Numbered from the stretch's first letter, positions 10,090 to 49,568 are shown. The stretch is 64,000 bases of DNA from Semisulcospira habei (GCA_036245525.1 BTPG01000006.1:69720101-69784100); one strand, 5' to 3'. Notes: generated from the letters alone by a model not told the origin. Made by a program: numbers and translations.

Positions 10090-11586
10090 TCCGTCTCTCT
10101 CTTCGAGTGCTGATAGATCGCTTGCGAAACCAATGATCATCTATCTGGATTTTAAGAATGCTTTTGATCTGATTAACCACACTATTCTGACTGCTAAGCT
10201 TCACACATACCTCAATAACGGAGACGCAGTTGCTTTTTTCACATCTTACCTTACTAAAAGAAAACAAAAGGTTCTTGTTCATGGCTCATACTCCCCTCTC
10301 AAAGATGTAAGCTTCGGTGTGCCCCAAGGGTCTGTACTGGGCCCCCTACTGTTTTGCTTATTTATCAATGATTTGCCTCTACATATTACTTGCCAAGATG
10401 TACAATGCGACCTTTTTGCTGACGACACCTCAGTTCATACTACTAGTAAAGATATACAGGTAATTTCCGACAACCTACAACAAAGTCTTCACGAAGTATC
10501 AGCTTGGTGTATAAACAATTCTATGGTTGTTCATCCAGCCAAAACGAAATCGATGATAGTCGCCACGCGCCAAAAACTGCAGATAACGCCTCTATTACTT
10601 AACCTTTCACTTAAAGGTAGTCAGGTAGAACAGGTAAATGAACATCGAATACTGGGGATTACAATCGACAGTCAGCTAAAATGGCAAGCTCATACAGACG
10701 CCTTATGCAAAATAGTAGCCAAAAATCTTTTTATGTTATCAAAACTGAAATATTATACTGATTCAGATACCCGTAAACTATTTTATAACGCTCACATACG
10801 TTCTTATATCGATTACGCGTCAACGGTATGGGATGGATGTAGTGAGGTCCATTTAAAGAGACTCAATTCCCTACACAGACGAGCGGCCAAAATAATCTGC
10901 CCTGATCCACACCTAAGCACTGAAGAAAACTGTCAAAAGCAGGTCTCCTGCCTCTTCAAGGTCATTTTAAATATAACAAAGCAATCTTTATGTTCAAAGT
11001 GCGGAAACGCAAAACACCTGAGTACATCTCCACTTTGTTCCGTAAGTCTGAGTCCAAGCTTGGAAACATCAGAAAGCTTTTCATAGTCCCAAAACCAAGG
11101 ATCGATCTATATAAAACTAGCTTATCCTTCTCAGGGGCACATATCTGGAATGCGCTTCCCGACCATGTAAAATCCACCTCCTCGCTAGCCTGTTTTAAAA
11201 AGGGTCTCTGCAAATATTTTGTGGATCACTCGTAACAATGCCTTAACCTCTTGTATTATATGTTTCTTTTTATGCTGGGTTCAACTTATTCCCGATTAAG
11301 TCTGTTATCCTTTTCATTTATCATTTGCACTACTTAGCTCTGTCTATGTGTGAAGGGGGGCGGGTGGAGTGGGGGAGGGGTGCCTGTGAGTCTATGCATA
11401 GAGTATGTCTATGTGAACAGTGTTGTCATCTGTTTGCAAGTATTATGTTTACTTATATGTACGTATATTTGTAGTTAGTCTTGTAGTTGCTAGCAACGGC
11501 AGGTTTGTAAAATGGCTGTGTCGATGACGATGTCAATGCCTAAACCGTTGTAAAATAAAGTTTCATTGATTCATTGATTCAATGAT
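10090..11586 (+). mobile_element. 5'-truncated non-LTR retrotransposon (CR1/L2/Jockey group)
   Basis: Contains the reverse transcriptase from its second block onward, the C-terminal region, a 3'UTR, and an AAATAAAG end followed by repeats of TCATTGAT. The endonuclease and early RT blocks are missing, the usual result of incomplete target-primed reverse transcription. The left boundary is approximate, and clade assignment is by general motif style only. Confidence 0.85.
10130..11235 (+). pseudogene. Reverse transcriptase fragment, frameshifted
   Basis: Frame 1 shows YLDFKNAFDLINH (RT block A), GVPQGSVLGPLLF (block B) and the catalytic FADDTS at 10415-10432 (block C), then HRILGITID and the C-terminal RRAAKIICP. 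At about 10945 the frame shifts; the new frame continues LPLQGHFKYNKAIFMFKVR to FKKGLCKYFVDHS and stops at 11235. The frameshift and 5' truncation make it inactive. Confidence 0.88.
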
Positions 11587-11828
11587 GGGAAGTAACCTCC
11601 CAACTATGCCTTGCAGGAAACTTAGCTTTGAGAAATTGCTTCCCTTGCTCTGATTTTGTGAGCTTGCGTTAGTTTCAACTGAATTACAAATTGTTTAGTG
11701 AAGTAGACGGTGGATATTTGTACACATTTAAATAAATAGAAGGAACGTAACGCACGATTGCCGTACATCAGTCTATCGTGAATGGCGACAGATCCTCGTT
11801 GTGATCCGTGAACCAGTCGTTTGTATAG

Positions 11829-11829
<1 letters not shown>
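11587..11829. other. Nothing recognised
   Basis: Unique AT-rich sequence between the LINE tail and a CA microsatellite. Confidence 0.4.

Positions 11830-11907
<78 letters not shown>
11830..11907. repeat. (AC)n microsatellite
   Basis: About 39 uninterrupted AC units. All long open frames here are repeat translations. Confidence 0.98.
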
Positions 11908-11909
<2 letters not shown>

Positions 11910-12109
11910 ACACACAATATATACCGTGCGTGACACTGACTCTGCCTTGTACTGACTGTCACACAGACACACAGACACACACTAAAGAAATATCCGGTGT
12001 GTAAAGAATAGCATAGAGTTCTTTACTGTACATTTATACAGGGCCACTGTACAATACACATCATACAATGTGAGGGGAAACATTCACATGTGAACGGGAT
12101 ATACATAGC

Positions 12110-12160
12110 CCAGCACGTACAAGGTCATCGTCCCGACATCGGTCAGATGACCTTCTGCTA
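12110..12160. mobile_element. PalF-like short palindrome
   Basis: CAAGGTCATCGTCCCGAC inverted with a GATGACCTT arm; degenerate. Confidence 0.45.
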
Positions 12161-12276
12161 ACTGGGTAAGTCAGATAATAAAGTGTGTTTGCACGGAGAC
12201 TCGAAGTAAAATGTTGCAGCAGGTGAACGATATCAGGACTGGAACATAAGTTTCATATACAGTAATGTCCGTGTGA

Positions 12277-12326
12277 GCAAAATGTCATCAGGCTGACGTC
12301 GGCCTGAAGAGCTTTTGCTCACAATG
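12277..12326. mobile_element. PalF-like short palindrome
   Basis: GTGAGCAAAATGTCATCAGG opposed to CCTGAAGAGCTTTTGCTCAC around GCTGACGTCGG. Confidence 0.55.
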
Positions 12327-12445
12327 TGACGATACACTATGATGTACTCGGTGAAAACACCGAGTGATAGAATGCAGTTCATACCCTATGCACTTTATTC
12401 TTTGTTTCTGTATTTTGTTTTTTAAACTTTTAAAAGACATTTTAA

Positions 12446-12547
12446 CCTTTGACTGGTACCGACTATACCGCTCGGCGGGAAAGACGCGTAGCTACGTCAC
12501 TACTCTGTCTTTCCCGCCAAGCGGTATCGTTGGCAGCAATCAAGGGG
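12446..12547. mobile_element. PalG palindrome
   Basis: Flanked by TTAA (12442-12445, 12548-12551). Arms contain ATACCGCTCGGCGGGAAAGA and its complement. Starts CCTTTGACTG and ends CAATCAAGGGG. Confidence 0.88.
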
Positions 12548-12636
12548 TTAATGCATTAGCTTCGTAGTATGTAACGCGTCTTGTGTAGCTAACAGTTTTC
12601 ACGCCGAGCGTACGTATGTATACAACTACAGTTTAA

Positions 12637-12862
12637 CCCGTTCAGTGCCGAGACAATTTAAACACTAACTGCGAGAGGTATAGGTCCTCATGAGCCCCCG
12701 CATTTGCGGGGGCTCATGAGGATCTATGCCTCTTGCTGAAATCACTTTGAATCCATGTTCACGGGACATGTCGTTCTTTTGTTTGTTTTTTGTTTGTTTG
12801 TTGGGTGTTGAATTAACGAAGCTTGCTTAAACACGGTCTGCTTCAGTTGGCACTAAATGGGG
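12637..12862. mobile_element. PalB full-length element
   Basis: TTAA at 12633-12636 and 12863-12866; ends CCCGTTCAGTGCC / GGCACTAAATGGGG. The central palindrome (12671-12737) has GAGGTATAGGTCCTCATGAG arms with a CCCCCGCA/TGCGGGGG tip. Confidence 0.88.
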
Positions 12863-13315
12863 TTAAATAATGTTTTTGTGATGTTCTACGACATAATTTT
12901 ATATGCTTCAATATTTCACGTTTGAACATTACAGATTTCAGTTTGAATAAAATTCTGTACGAGCCTAGTTTGGAATCGGGCAGTTCTTGTGTTTCTTAAT
13001 CTGAAAGAATTTTCGTCAAACTAATAAAAGGTACACGCAATGAAACAATTTACAAATGAACAGTCACACACTATTACAAGAAAGGCCGGCTTTACAAAAT
13101 AATCATTGGAATTAATCAATACGATAATAACGAAGGTGTGTGGTCTGCACACAATATGACGTGTTACAAAAATAAGTTCAAAACATTAATTAATGAAGGA
13201 TGGGTGTAATCGCACACAACCACAGTGATACAATAATATTGACTTTACCTTAGGTCTTGTTTAGCTTGATATAAAAGTCGGGCGAAACCTAAGGCAAACT
13301 CAACAGAGGTCTTAA

Positions 13316-13535
13316 CCCCATCACTGCCGAGAAAACGTGAACACCACCCAACTGCAAGAGGTATAGATCCTCATGAGCCCCCGCAGTTGCGGGGGCTCAT
13401 GAAGATCTATGCCTCTTGCTGAAATCATTACGTACGTATCCATGTTTCTTTTTTTTTTCTTCTCCATCTGATGATCTTGGACGTTGAATTTACGATTTTA
13501 AAAAATACAATATACGTCCACTGGCAGTGAAGTCG
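13316..13535. mobile_element. PalB element inside minisatellite
   Basis: Left TTAA is 13312-13315; the right flank is degenerate (TTCAA). Starts CCCCATCACTGCCGAG and ends CACTGGCAGTGAAG. Central stem 13347-13423. Confidence 0.88.
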
Positions 13536-13680
13536 TTCAACTGAGTTTTCCATAGGTTCGTCCGTCTTCCATATTGCAGGTTCTAATAGAAACTCAACAG
13601 TGATTTCGAATTGACTTTACCTTAGGTTTCCCAATAGGAAAGTCAGATGAAATCTAAGCTAATTCAAAAAATGTTCTTAA

Positions 13681-13893
13681 CTCATTCAGCCAGACGCACG
13701 TATTTCCCAAATTTTGGAGGCTTCATCGACATCTAACAACTATGCACCTGTTGCATGTGATAGGTTCGCCCATGATAATTCAAGGGTAGTGCCAGATTAG
13801 CTTGGCGCCGACAGGCGCCAAGCTAATTTGGCACTACCCTTGAAATATCATGGTCGACCCATCTCCTGCTGCAGTGCGTCAGGGCTGAATGGG
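13681..13893. mobile_element. PalA full-length element inside minisatellite
   Basis: Exact TTAA flanks (13677-13680, 13894-13897). Starts CTCATTCAGCC and ends GGCTGAATGGG. The stem has GGGTAGTGCCAGATTAGC with its inverse, and a tip CGCCGACAGGCG. Confidence 0.92.
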
Positions 13894-14245
13894 TTAAACT
13901 GTGTTCTCCTAAGGTTTCGTCTGAATTTAATATTAAACTCAACAGTGGTTTTCAACTGAGATTCCTTGAGTTTCGTTGAACTGTGATATAAAACTCAACA
14001 TTGGTCTTAAATTGAGTTTTCCTTAGATTTCGTCTAACTTTCAATACGCAACTCAACAGCGGTTTTAAATCGAGTGTCGCCTCTGATTTCATACGACGCA
14101 ATTCAGACGAACCTAAAGAAAAGTAAATTTCAAGCTATCGTTTGTGTCGTGCACTACCTGTTAGGTGAACATCGGAAGGAATGAGTTAATATAACAGATA
14201 CATAAAGTGCACAAGGGATGTTAATTCTGGGATTAATATTTTTAA

Positions 14246-14316
14246 CACATTAAAAACTTGCTGCATTCGGACAATCTGCATTATGCCGCGTATCCGAATA
14301 CAACGTTTTGAACGAG
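14246..14316. mobile_element. PalD palindrome
   Basis: TTAA at 14242-14245 and 14317-14320. A diverged stem around CTGCATTATGCCGCG. Confidence 0.75.
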
Positions 14317-14510
14317 TTAACCTCCAAGCCGCAATTAGTGGTATGTCTTGGTAACACGATTCAAAAAAAAAAAAAAAGAGGAAAATGACAATTAATAGTT
14401 ACGTGTTGACCGTGCATGAGCTGGCCGGAAAACAACCACAAAAAAACCCAAAATCATTTCATAATGACATTTACAGCTCTGATCTTGAGCAAGGGTAGGT
14501 GCATGGTTAG

Positions 14511-14710
14511 TCCCTTCACTGCCAGTGGCCACGAAAGAAATCTCTGAAACTTATACACTGCAGGCTGGCCACCCGATCATCCACCCACTTGGATATAAAT
14601 GAGTGTAGTAAGAGGCATAGACCCTCATGAGCCCCCGCAGTCGCGGGGGCTCATGAGGATCTATGCCTCTTGTAGCTGCGCGGTGTTTGCAGGCTCCGGC
14701 AGTGAAGGGG
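14511..14710. mobile_element. PalB element
   Basis: Flanks TTAG (14507-14510) and TCAA (14711-14714). Ends TCCCTTCACTGCCAG / CGGCAGTGAAGGGG. Central stem 14607-14680 with AGAGGCATAGACCCTCATG. Confidence 0.85.
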
Positions 14711-14714
14711 TCAA

Positions 14715-15965
14715 GGGTCCATATGGCAGGTACTTTAGAAAGCACACAATTCCCACAACAGAAATAACAATAAAATAGTCCAGTTTATTGTTGGAGTCGC
14801 CGCCCGCCCGACGCCGCCATCTGAATATTTCTCCAGCCCCCGCGTGACGTCATTTCCGATCCAGTCGCAAGCCCTAACGTCATCTGTGGTCGTTGCAGGC
14901 GAGTGCTTCCTTGGTCAGCAAACATTAAGCACTCGTGTGCAGCTTCGTTTCGGTGTCCGCACTAATTGTTTGATGTTGCTTTTCAAATACACGTCATGCA
15001 TCAATGAATACACTGCTATATACTGACGAGCAAAAGAAATGCAACATTTTCAGAACCATCGGGCACTTCATGAAAAATTTAAAATAAAAATAAAAATCAG
15101 CTATTATTTAACCTAGCCAGGTTAATGGAAAGATCACATGCACTGGCAATCACCCCGTTGTGTTAGTTTGTTTTGTTTTGTTAATAATTCATACCCATAT
15201 AAATGTAGCTCTGGGTGGTGGTGTCGAAATATGTCTCACGCAGAAACAACGGTAACATGTGGTTTTATTGGCCGGCAGGCAGACTTGCCTTCCTCCAGTA
15301 CGGCCAATGGTGCACCGATGAGGTCACCAAGACCGAAACAGCTGTCCACATTGGCCAATGCTTTCTGGGCCACCAGCTGGCGGACCCGGTTCTACGTTTC
15401 CATGCATCAAGGGGCTAGAAATCCAGTAATACGACCTCGCCTTGGGTGGATTCAACTTTTGCAGCTTCCGGTCCCTTACTTAGTAACACCCCTTCCACCA
15501 CCACCTCCCCCCCCCCCAACACACACACCATTTCCAACACTCCCCCCCCCCTTTCCCTCCCACACACCATTCCCTTTTTTATATGATCTTTGGTCAATAA
15601 TGCGCTGTTATCTCCCTTACCAGTGTTTGTTCGTACCTACGTTTGCCTTGATTACAGGCTCTAACAGTCACCCCCTTTTGGTTTCGTTCATCCTATAATT
15701 TATGTCTATGTACAACCGAATTTTAAGCCAATCTGGATTGTATGCTGTGAACACTAGAGTTGCAAATATTGTTTCTCTGTTGTTGTTGTTGTTTTTGTTT
15801 GTTTGTTTTTTACAACAGAAAGCATTTGGAGATTTGTTAGACGGAAGGTAACATATGTTTACAGTGACACCGTATACCGGCAAAAACATCTCACAGTATT
15901 CGTACATTTTTCTCGTATTTGTACACAAGGGTTTATCGTTCTTTTTTTTTCTTTTTCTGTGATGT
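14715..15965. other. No gene recognised; half PalL at 15020-15065
   Basis: Minus-strand AATAAA signals occur near 14787 and 15254; they could serve the distal last exon of the TP53I11-like gene. TATACTGACGAGCAAAAGAA at 15020 matches one arm of the TA-flanked palindrome at 30758. Open frames at 15138-15698 are pyrimidine-rich and lack motifs. Confidence 0.4.
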
Positions 15966-15968
15966 CAA

Positions 15969-16061
15969 CCCTTTAACTGCTACAGACGATACCGCTCGGC
16001 GGAAAAGGCGCGCAGTTACACGTCTTTTCCGGTGAGCGGTATCGTCTGTAGCAGTCGAGGG
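15969..16061. mobile_element. PalG palindrome
   Basis: Arms contain GACGATACCGCTCGGCGG and its complement. Right flank TTAG, left flank a degenerate CAA. Confidence 0.8.
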
Positions 16062-16149
16062 GTTAGTTTTTGTTAACGACACTACGTTGCAGCAGAAAAC
16101 AGTTCTTCAGAAATCGTTCAAGTTGTTTGTTTTCGGCACACAACGAGGG

Positions 16150-16319
16150 TTATTCAGAATTTTCTCTGCTGGGAGGGGGTTGCTTCTTCAAGGACACCGT
16201 TTTGCAGCCGACCACGTGATACAAAAGGGCACTGATGAGCGCTGACGTCAGACGGAAAATTTGCATCCATGACGCATTCTGCTTCAGACCGTCCCACGTC
16301 ACCACCGAGCAGAACGTCA
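16150..16319 (-). CDS. TP53I11-like: TP53I11-like, distal alternative last exon (6b)
   Basis: The acceptor is TGTTTCAG|TG at 16321-16320 and the exon runs to TAA at 16152-16150. Joined to the phase-1 donor at 25253 it encodes a junction Val plus 55 residues: V-TFCSVVTWDGLKQ, a hydrophobic helix with FRLTSALISALLY, then a Lys/Pro-rich tail ending PSRENSE. It occupies the same place as the proximal exon at 19231 and aligns with it after one gap (RL....L.S..LY). It could instead be a diverging remnant, but the frame is intact and the acceptor phase matches. Confidence 0.7.
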
Positions 16320-16379
16320 CTGAAACATACATGTATGCTTGTCATAGTTAAAGCTGATGACAAATGACGTAATAGTTAC

Positions 16380-16445
16380 GTGTGTCCTGTTCTGAGATTT
16401 GGACCTTACGCCTTAAGTCCGAAAGATACAAAATGACAGACTGGC
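16380..16445. mobile_element. PalC palindrome
   Basis: GTGTCCTGTTCTGAGATTTG / AGATACAAAATGACAGACTG, degenerate. It lies about 60 bp upstream (minus strand) of the distal last exon. Confidence 0.55.
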
Positions 16446-16743
16446 GGAGCAGCTGCTGGGGATTCTTTTGCATATTGAGTTTCACAGCCTGAACAAGTTG
16501 ACATAATACGTATAACACTTAAAGTCGGACTAATGTGCCAGGATAACGTTCTGTCTCTAGCTATTCTGGCACCTCTCTTGCACTATCTTGGTCGATATTT
16601 CTCTGGATTCATTGTGACGAGGGATCGTCAAGTCCTTTTATAAGAAAATCAGCGTCATGTCTCCTTACAAAATTAATAAGTTTGTCCACAACCACAACAT
16701 CAACTCTGTCACTAATATTCATTCATTGTAAACACTCAGTTAA

Positions 16744-16907
16744 CACCAAGGTCGCATTTACAAAATTGTGGCGGTGTCACCTGACGACTATGTACCAGCA
16801 GGAGATGGACCGACCATAATTCAAGGATAGTGCCAGATTAGCTTGGCGCCATCCTAGAAGTATCATAGTCGATCATCTCCTGCTCTAGTGCGTGCAAGCT
16901 AAATGGG
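16744..16907. mobile_element. PalA element, right arm partly deleted
   Basis: TTAA at 16740-16743 and 16908-16911. The left arm ends CCAGATTAGCTTGGCGCC; the matching right stem is lost. Confidence 0.8.
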
Positions 16908-17276
16908 TTAACAGACGTGAAGAGCTGTTGGACAAAAAAAAAAAATGACGTAGAACCGCAGGCCTGGGATTATTGTTGCGTAATCGACTATAGAATCAGT
17001 CTTGGATCGTTCTACAACAGGTGGCAGGGACTAGAAATGTCTGCTTCCCACTACCTGATGCAGAGATGCTCGAAATCTGATTCTGTGGTGGACGACACAG
17101 CGAACATCCCATGCCGACTGATGAGGTCGACAACTCAGCTGTAACACGGTCGCAAGAGGCTGGACCGATAATAATAAAAATGTCCGTGTCCTGCAAAGAA
17201 CAGTTTGCTTACCGGGATATTAGGTTACCACCAAGGTTTTGTGTTTGTTACACAAGCACAATGAGATGGAAGTTAA

Positions 17277-17472
17277 CCCATTAAACTCCAAGACCATATT
17301 TTGAAAGTGTCACCCAACGACTATGTATAGGCTGCAGGGGATGGATCGACCATCATAATTCAAGGGTAGTGTCAGACAAGCTTGGCGCCTAAAGGCGCCA
17401 AGCTCATCTGGCACTACCCTTGAATCATCATGGTCGATTCATCTCCTGGTATAGTGCGTGGGGTTAAATGGG
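17277..17472. mobile_element. PalA element
   Basis: Left TTAA 17273-17276; right flank CTAA. The stem tip is TTGGCGCCTAAAGGCGCCAA. Confidence 0.88.
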
Positions 17473-17841
17473 CTAAAGCAGCAGCACAGATATGTGACTA
17501 AAGTAACAAAGGAGAACGTGATACGATAATTATTTTAAAAAAATCAACAGCGAAAAAAAAAAACGTTGTGAACAGCAGAGTGTTGGTGCAGCAAATATTC
17601 AAGGCAATATTTTTAAGCATAACTGCAAAATGCACAGGAGAAAAAAAAAAATCGACGGATGACACAGGAAACAAACCCCCCAAAAAAGTGCAAATCAATA
17701 GCCAACGAACAGAAAAGGTGACTGGAGCCACAACAAAATCTGACACGTGCGCCACAAATAGGATGCCCAAAACAACCAACTAGAAGGAGAATTGCAACCA
17801 AACAGACACACATGAAAAAACCCAACAACCTGAGATTGTCG

Positions 17842-17845
<4 letters not shown>

Positions 17846-17892
<47 letters not shown>

Positions 17893-17897
17893 CACAC

Positions 17898-17938
<41 letters not shown>
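17846..17938. repeat. (AC)n microsatellite
   Basis: Two short interruptions (ACAAC) near 17890-17900. Confidence 0.97.
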
Positions 17939-17941
<3 letters not shown>

Positions 17942-18024
17942 GGCATCAAACGTCAGGCACTTATGACTTAATGACTTTTGCCCATCACGCAGGTGATTTC
18001 ACAGACGTTGCACCGAAATGATTC

Positions 18025-18135
18025 AGAACAAAATTTTAACGCCAGCTGAGTTCGAGCCCCCGACCTTTCGGACAAGAGTCGAACGCTCCTGCATTTCTAT
18101 TCTAGCAGCTCCACCTCGTCGGGTGCAGCTCTCGT
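18025..18135 (-). mobile_element. Possible tRNA-derived SINE fragment
   Basis: On the minus strand, AGCGTTCGACTCTTGTCC, then GAAAGGTCGGGGGC and TCGAACTC, resemble a tRNA anticodon arm and B box. The A box region is only weakly tRNA-like. No clear poly-A or target duplication was seen. Confidence 0.45.
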
Positions 18136-18337
18136 GGGAAGCACGCAAGTCACGAGCACACCACGCGCAGATCGCGTGCAAACAAACAACAGCAAAGGAA
18201 ACTCGCGAGTCACGTACAAAAAGCAACATCGCGTGCAGGAACCGGGATCACTACAAACGTGCCACGAAACAGACCTACCTTGGCCACATCCCATTCATGC
18301 CCGTCACTATCTATACCTGCAAACTGGTGTGAACAGT

Positions 18338-18470
18338 ACACATACCAAGAGAAGACGCTCATCACTGGACAAACGGTTAGATCCCCTGACCCCTTCCTGA
18401 AAGGAAGGGTTCATGGGAACTGAACGTTTGTTTGGCCAGCGTTGAGTTTTATTCCCTTGGAACGTATAGT
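18338..18470. mobile_element. PalI palindrome
   Basis: Arms ACATACCAAGAGAAGACGCT / AGTTTTATTCCCTTGG with an inner GACAAACGGTTAGATCCCC. Diverged copy. Confidence 0.65.
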
Positions 18471-18867
18471 CTACTTATGAAAAACAGCGCTTGCCTGACC
18501 TTGGTTTGATAGGTGACGAACAGGTGACCTAACTATACGTGCGGGTCAAAGCAAGCGGTTTTACACAACATGCGGGCATGTAGTATCAATGCTGCTCTGA
18601 AAGGGCAACAGACAGAAAGTCCATTTTTGTGTTTTACAATGAAAAATGGACTTACTGGCTCTTGCTTTCACATGGTACAATTATCGGTCCCTTCACTTTA
18701 TATATCGATCCTTGAGAACTACGTGACAAAATGTGGGGGTTTTCCTCTGAAAATCACAAACAAGTGTAGAAGATAGAGCGACCGTGATAATTATAGTGTC
18801 AGGGTTGACAAAGTCCGAATGATAGTGAAGCAGAAGAATTTTAATTCGTTACTGTACGCAGCTTTTG

Positions 18868-19085
18868 CATGCAAGGAACCCGTACCGTCTGCGGATGTAC
18901 TCCCAGACAGACTCACTCCGGGAGTGCACAATAAGTACACTTCTATTCAAATGAGATGTGAAGGAGGACACCACAAGCACACTTATATTCAAATGAGATG
19001 CGAAGCCTCTTATCTGAATAGAAGTGTGCTTGTGGTGTACTCCCGGGTGAGTCTGTCTGGAGAGTACTTCCACAAACGGAGGTGG
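18868..19085. mobile_element. PalH palindrome
   Basis: Arms include GTACTCCCAGACAGACTCAC and its inverse. The centre has two copies of TATTCAAATGAGATG opposed to one TATCTGAATAGAAGTG. Confidence 0.75.
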
Positions 19086-19188
19086 GAGGTGAACACAATG
19101 TAGTCTAACTACTCTGCGGCTCAAAGCGACGGGCATATATTGGGATATTGGCCATGCACACCATGCTAGCTTACATTGCAGGGGGCAG

Positions 19189-19210
19189 GCGGGGGGGGGG
19201 GGGGGGGGGT
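19189..19210. repeat. G tract
   Basis: About 20 G, directly downstream on the minus strand of the proximal last exon. Confidence 0.9.
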
Positions 19211-19230
19211 TTGGTTCTAGGTTTCAAACC

Positions 19231-47009
<27,779 letters not shown>

Positions 47010-47124
47010 CTGGAAAACACAATGAGATTTTTCAATTAAATATAAGGTTGAGAGCGCTTATCACACTAAGTCATGAGATCGACACCCCCAAATATTTGAG
47101 AATTGTCATCTTTGTAACAATTTA

Positions 47125-47252
47125 GGCGGCAGATCGACCATGATAGTTGATGCCTCAAGAGTACATGTAGAGTCGTCAGGCCATTCTGACACTACCCTTG
47201 AACTATAAAGGTCGGTCCATATCGTATCGTAGTGTTAAGACTGAATGTTATT
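47125..47252. mobile_element. PalA copy, damaged
   Basis: GATCGACCATGATAGTTGAT and GGCCATTCTGACACTACCC. Confidence 0.6.
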
Positions 47253-47263
47253 AAGTAAATTAA

Positions 47264-47336
47264 CGCATTCGAGACATGCCGCATCCGGATACGCGGCTTC
47301 ATGCCGCGTGTCCGGATGCAGCTCGTCTCGAATGTG
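47264..47336. mobile_element. PalD palindrome
   Basis: TTAA at 47260-47263 and 47337-47340. CGCATTCGAGACATGCCGC / GCAGCTCGTCTCGAATGTG. Confidence 0.92.
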
Positions 47337-47431
47337 TTAACAGATGGCGAAAAATATAGACGCAATGATCTCTCTAGTGTCCTGAAAACTCCACTGTCAC
47401 TACACTGAGAGAGACTAAAGAAATCAGTTAA

Positions 47432-47476
47432 CTCATTCGGGACATGCCGCAAACGGATAAGCACGTCCCGAATGAG
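47432..47476. mobile_element. PalD mini-copy (45 bp)
   Basis: TTAA at 47428-47431 and 47477-47480. Only the outer arms remain: CTCATTCGGGACATGC .. GCACGTCCCGAATGAG. Confidence 0.9.
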
Positions 47477-47749
47477 TTAAAAAGAACTCGGGATACATGC
47501 TACAGAGAGAAACATATTGGCCCCAGGTGCTGGCAAGTCAAGTATATGATTGTAGTGGTCTCTCCTCTCGCCTCAACTGAAAAACACCCTGTATTTCACT
47601 GAGGAAGTGGCAGTGAAATTCTCTGGCAAGGCGCGAGGTTTGACTATGCACTCTCATCTCGGAGCGTCTGCAATGCACACATTTACAATAATAGACAAAA
47701 CAAGAACTGCTACTACCAACGCCAACGACAAGAACAACAACAAGGTCAA

Positions 47750-47815
47750 TCTTCAAGAAACATAGATTTTCATATGCCCCTGGGGTACATGATAATCTGT
47801 GTTCCTTGCTGGTAG
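47750..47815. mobile_element. PalB core, diverged
   Basis: CTTCAAGAAACATAGATTTT / TAATCTGTGTTCCTTGC. A changed stem partly mirrored in both arms. Confidence 0.7.
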
Positions 47816-47819
47816 GAAT

Positions 47820-48975
47820 GTTCCAGATCAAAGCACTGCAGACAAAAATTACCATCTCAGCTAATGTGAGCTAATGTAACTGTTGTGATGAGAAATACTG
47901 ATACAAATATTACTTCCGCTGGTCAAAAACACGATCTAAGCCAAAACAGTGCGTGTTACCGCTATAAAGCATTCTGTTGATATTGTCTATAGAAACAGCC
48001 GTAGTCTTGTGTACAATCATTACAAATTGCAATATCTTAACCCCTTCACTGCCAGTGGACAGAAACATGCGAAAAGTGTCTGTAAGTCTACCCGCAAACA
48101 AAGAGCCACCCTGACAGCAAAACAAGAACATTTTATTTCTTGGTTACTTCAGATGTTCAGCATACTGTTTGAGCTACCTTCACACAAAAAATTGGATGAA
48201 TTATCGCCCATGGCTACCTTGGAGGACACAGGTGAAAAGTGGTGAAAAGAAGCAAAACTGGACACATTCTGTGAAGCATGTTTCCTGCGATATGTTTTAA
48301 CACACAAGTTGTGTGGATTGCTTATTATGTTATTAACTGCTTCAAACGAAATTTGACTCGAAAAATTCATTAGAGAACCAAAACTTCCGGTGCACATCAT
48401 TTTCTAAATAAATCTTATTTGATTTAATGTGAATTACTTTCAAAACATTTTTTATGCTCCAGAGAACGACACAGAGATAAAAACCACACACATATTCATT
48501 TGCTCAGGTAAATATGGCCGCTAACCTAAACATGAAGAACGTTTTGATTTTCATAATTGTAGGTCATGTTGATTATTTAGCTGCCTTTGACAAAACGAAA
48601 AGTAGGTCAAAACCAAACAGGCCGGGTTTTCATGCACACGGACCCTAGTGACACTGCACATTGGTTGGCTTTCAGTTGTGTCCTCTGCAGATGCTCCCCA
48701 TTTCACTTTCAATATCCTGTGATGGTAGTGTCACTGATGACGTCATAAGTCATCGATGTGCGATTTTTTAAGACTAAATATTCTATTTGCACACGACATA
48801 ACACACTCTTCACAACATTTTCTAATAAATGACGTCAAATAACCTGGATTAAAGCATATTTACGAAGAAAAGCGCTTTGGTGAAAAATTCGCGTTTTTAA
48901 TGGAAGTCAGAATAGATTGTGTTTCTGACAGCTCCGGTAGTCCAACGCTAAAGAGCCCCAGCCGTCAGAGGAATA
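47820..48975. other. Nothing recognised
   Basis: About 1.1 kb without recognisable gene or element; a PalB-like end (CCCCTTCACTGCCAGTGG) occurs at 48040. Confidence 0.4.
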
Positions 48976-48982
48976 CATGGTG

Positions 48983-49092
48983 GAGTCCGCAAGAGGCATA
49001 GATCCTCATGAGCCCCCGCAACTGCGGGGACTCATGAGGATCTATGTCTCTTGCAGTTGAATCATGTTAACGTTTTCTCGGCAGTGATTGGG
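48983..49092. mobile_element. PalB element, right half
   Basis: CGCAAGAGGCATAGATCCTC inverted; right end CGGCAGTGATTGGG before TTAA 49093-49096. Confidence 0.85.
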
Positions 49093-49439
49093 TTAACGAA
49101 TTTTAAAGACATCTGGTATATTAAAAGCACTGTTATTATATTTCCGATAAGCATTATTTACGTGTACGAGAACAAAGTTGCAAGATTATGTAGATAAACA
49201 GAATGGACCATTATAAGCCTGCCATAAAGGTGTATTTGTATATGCAGCTGTTGAACATAATTTTGTACGAAACGACGTTATTGAGGCAGACAAAGGCAGC
49301 GGAGAAATAGATATAACAAAAAAAAAAAAACCAAAAAAACTGAGATTACCATACAGAGGTGTGATGTACCATTACGTAGGATGTATGTTCTTATATATTG
49401 TCACAAACCACGAATTGAAAATCAAATAACGAAACGTTT

Positions 49440-49560
49440 TTAGCCCATGCACACACCCACCAACCAGCACTCCCCCATCCCCTCCTTCCGAAACTCCCCA
49501 CCCCCCCACCCCCCCACTCCGCACCCGCCCCAACCCCACCCCCCACACCCACACATCTCC
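49440..49560. repeat. C-rich low-complexity sequence
   Basis: CCCCACC runs. Confidence 0.85.
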
Positions 49561-49568
49561 CTCTTTAA

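Larger units (their letters stand above)
13240..14125. repeat. Minisatellite of about 56-70 bp units interrupted by two palindromes
   Basis: Units begin ACTCAACAG..GGT and continue TTTAAATTGAG, then CCTTAGGTTTCGTCT. Unit starts are seen near 13298, 13592, 13661, 13937, 13993 and 14051. PalB (13316-13535) and PalA (13681-13893) interrupt two units at the same internal TTAA. Confidence 0.8.

Noticed and set aside
15138..15698. 186-aa plus-strand ORF
   Set aside because: Ends in a proline/threonine run from C-rich DNA, no domain motif, and overlapping frames are equally open.
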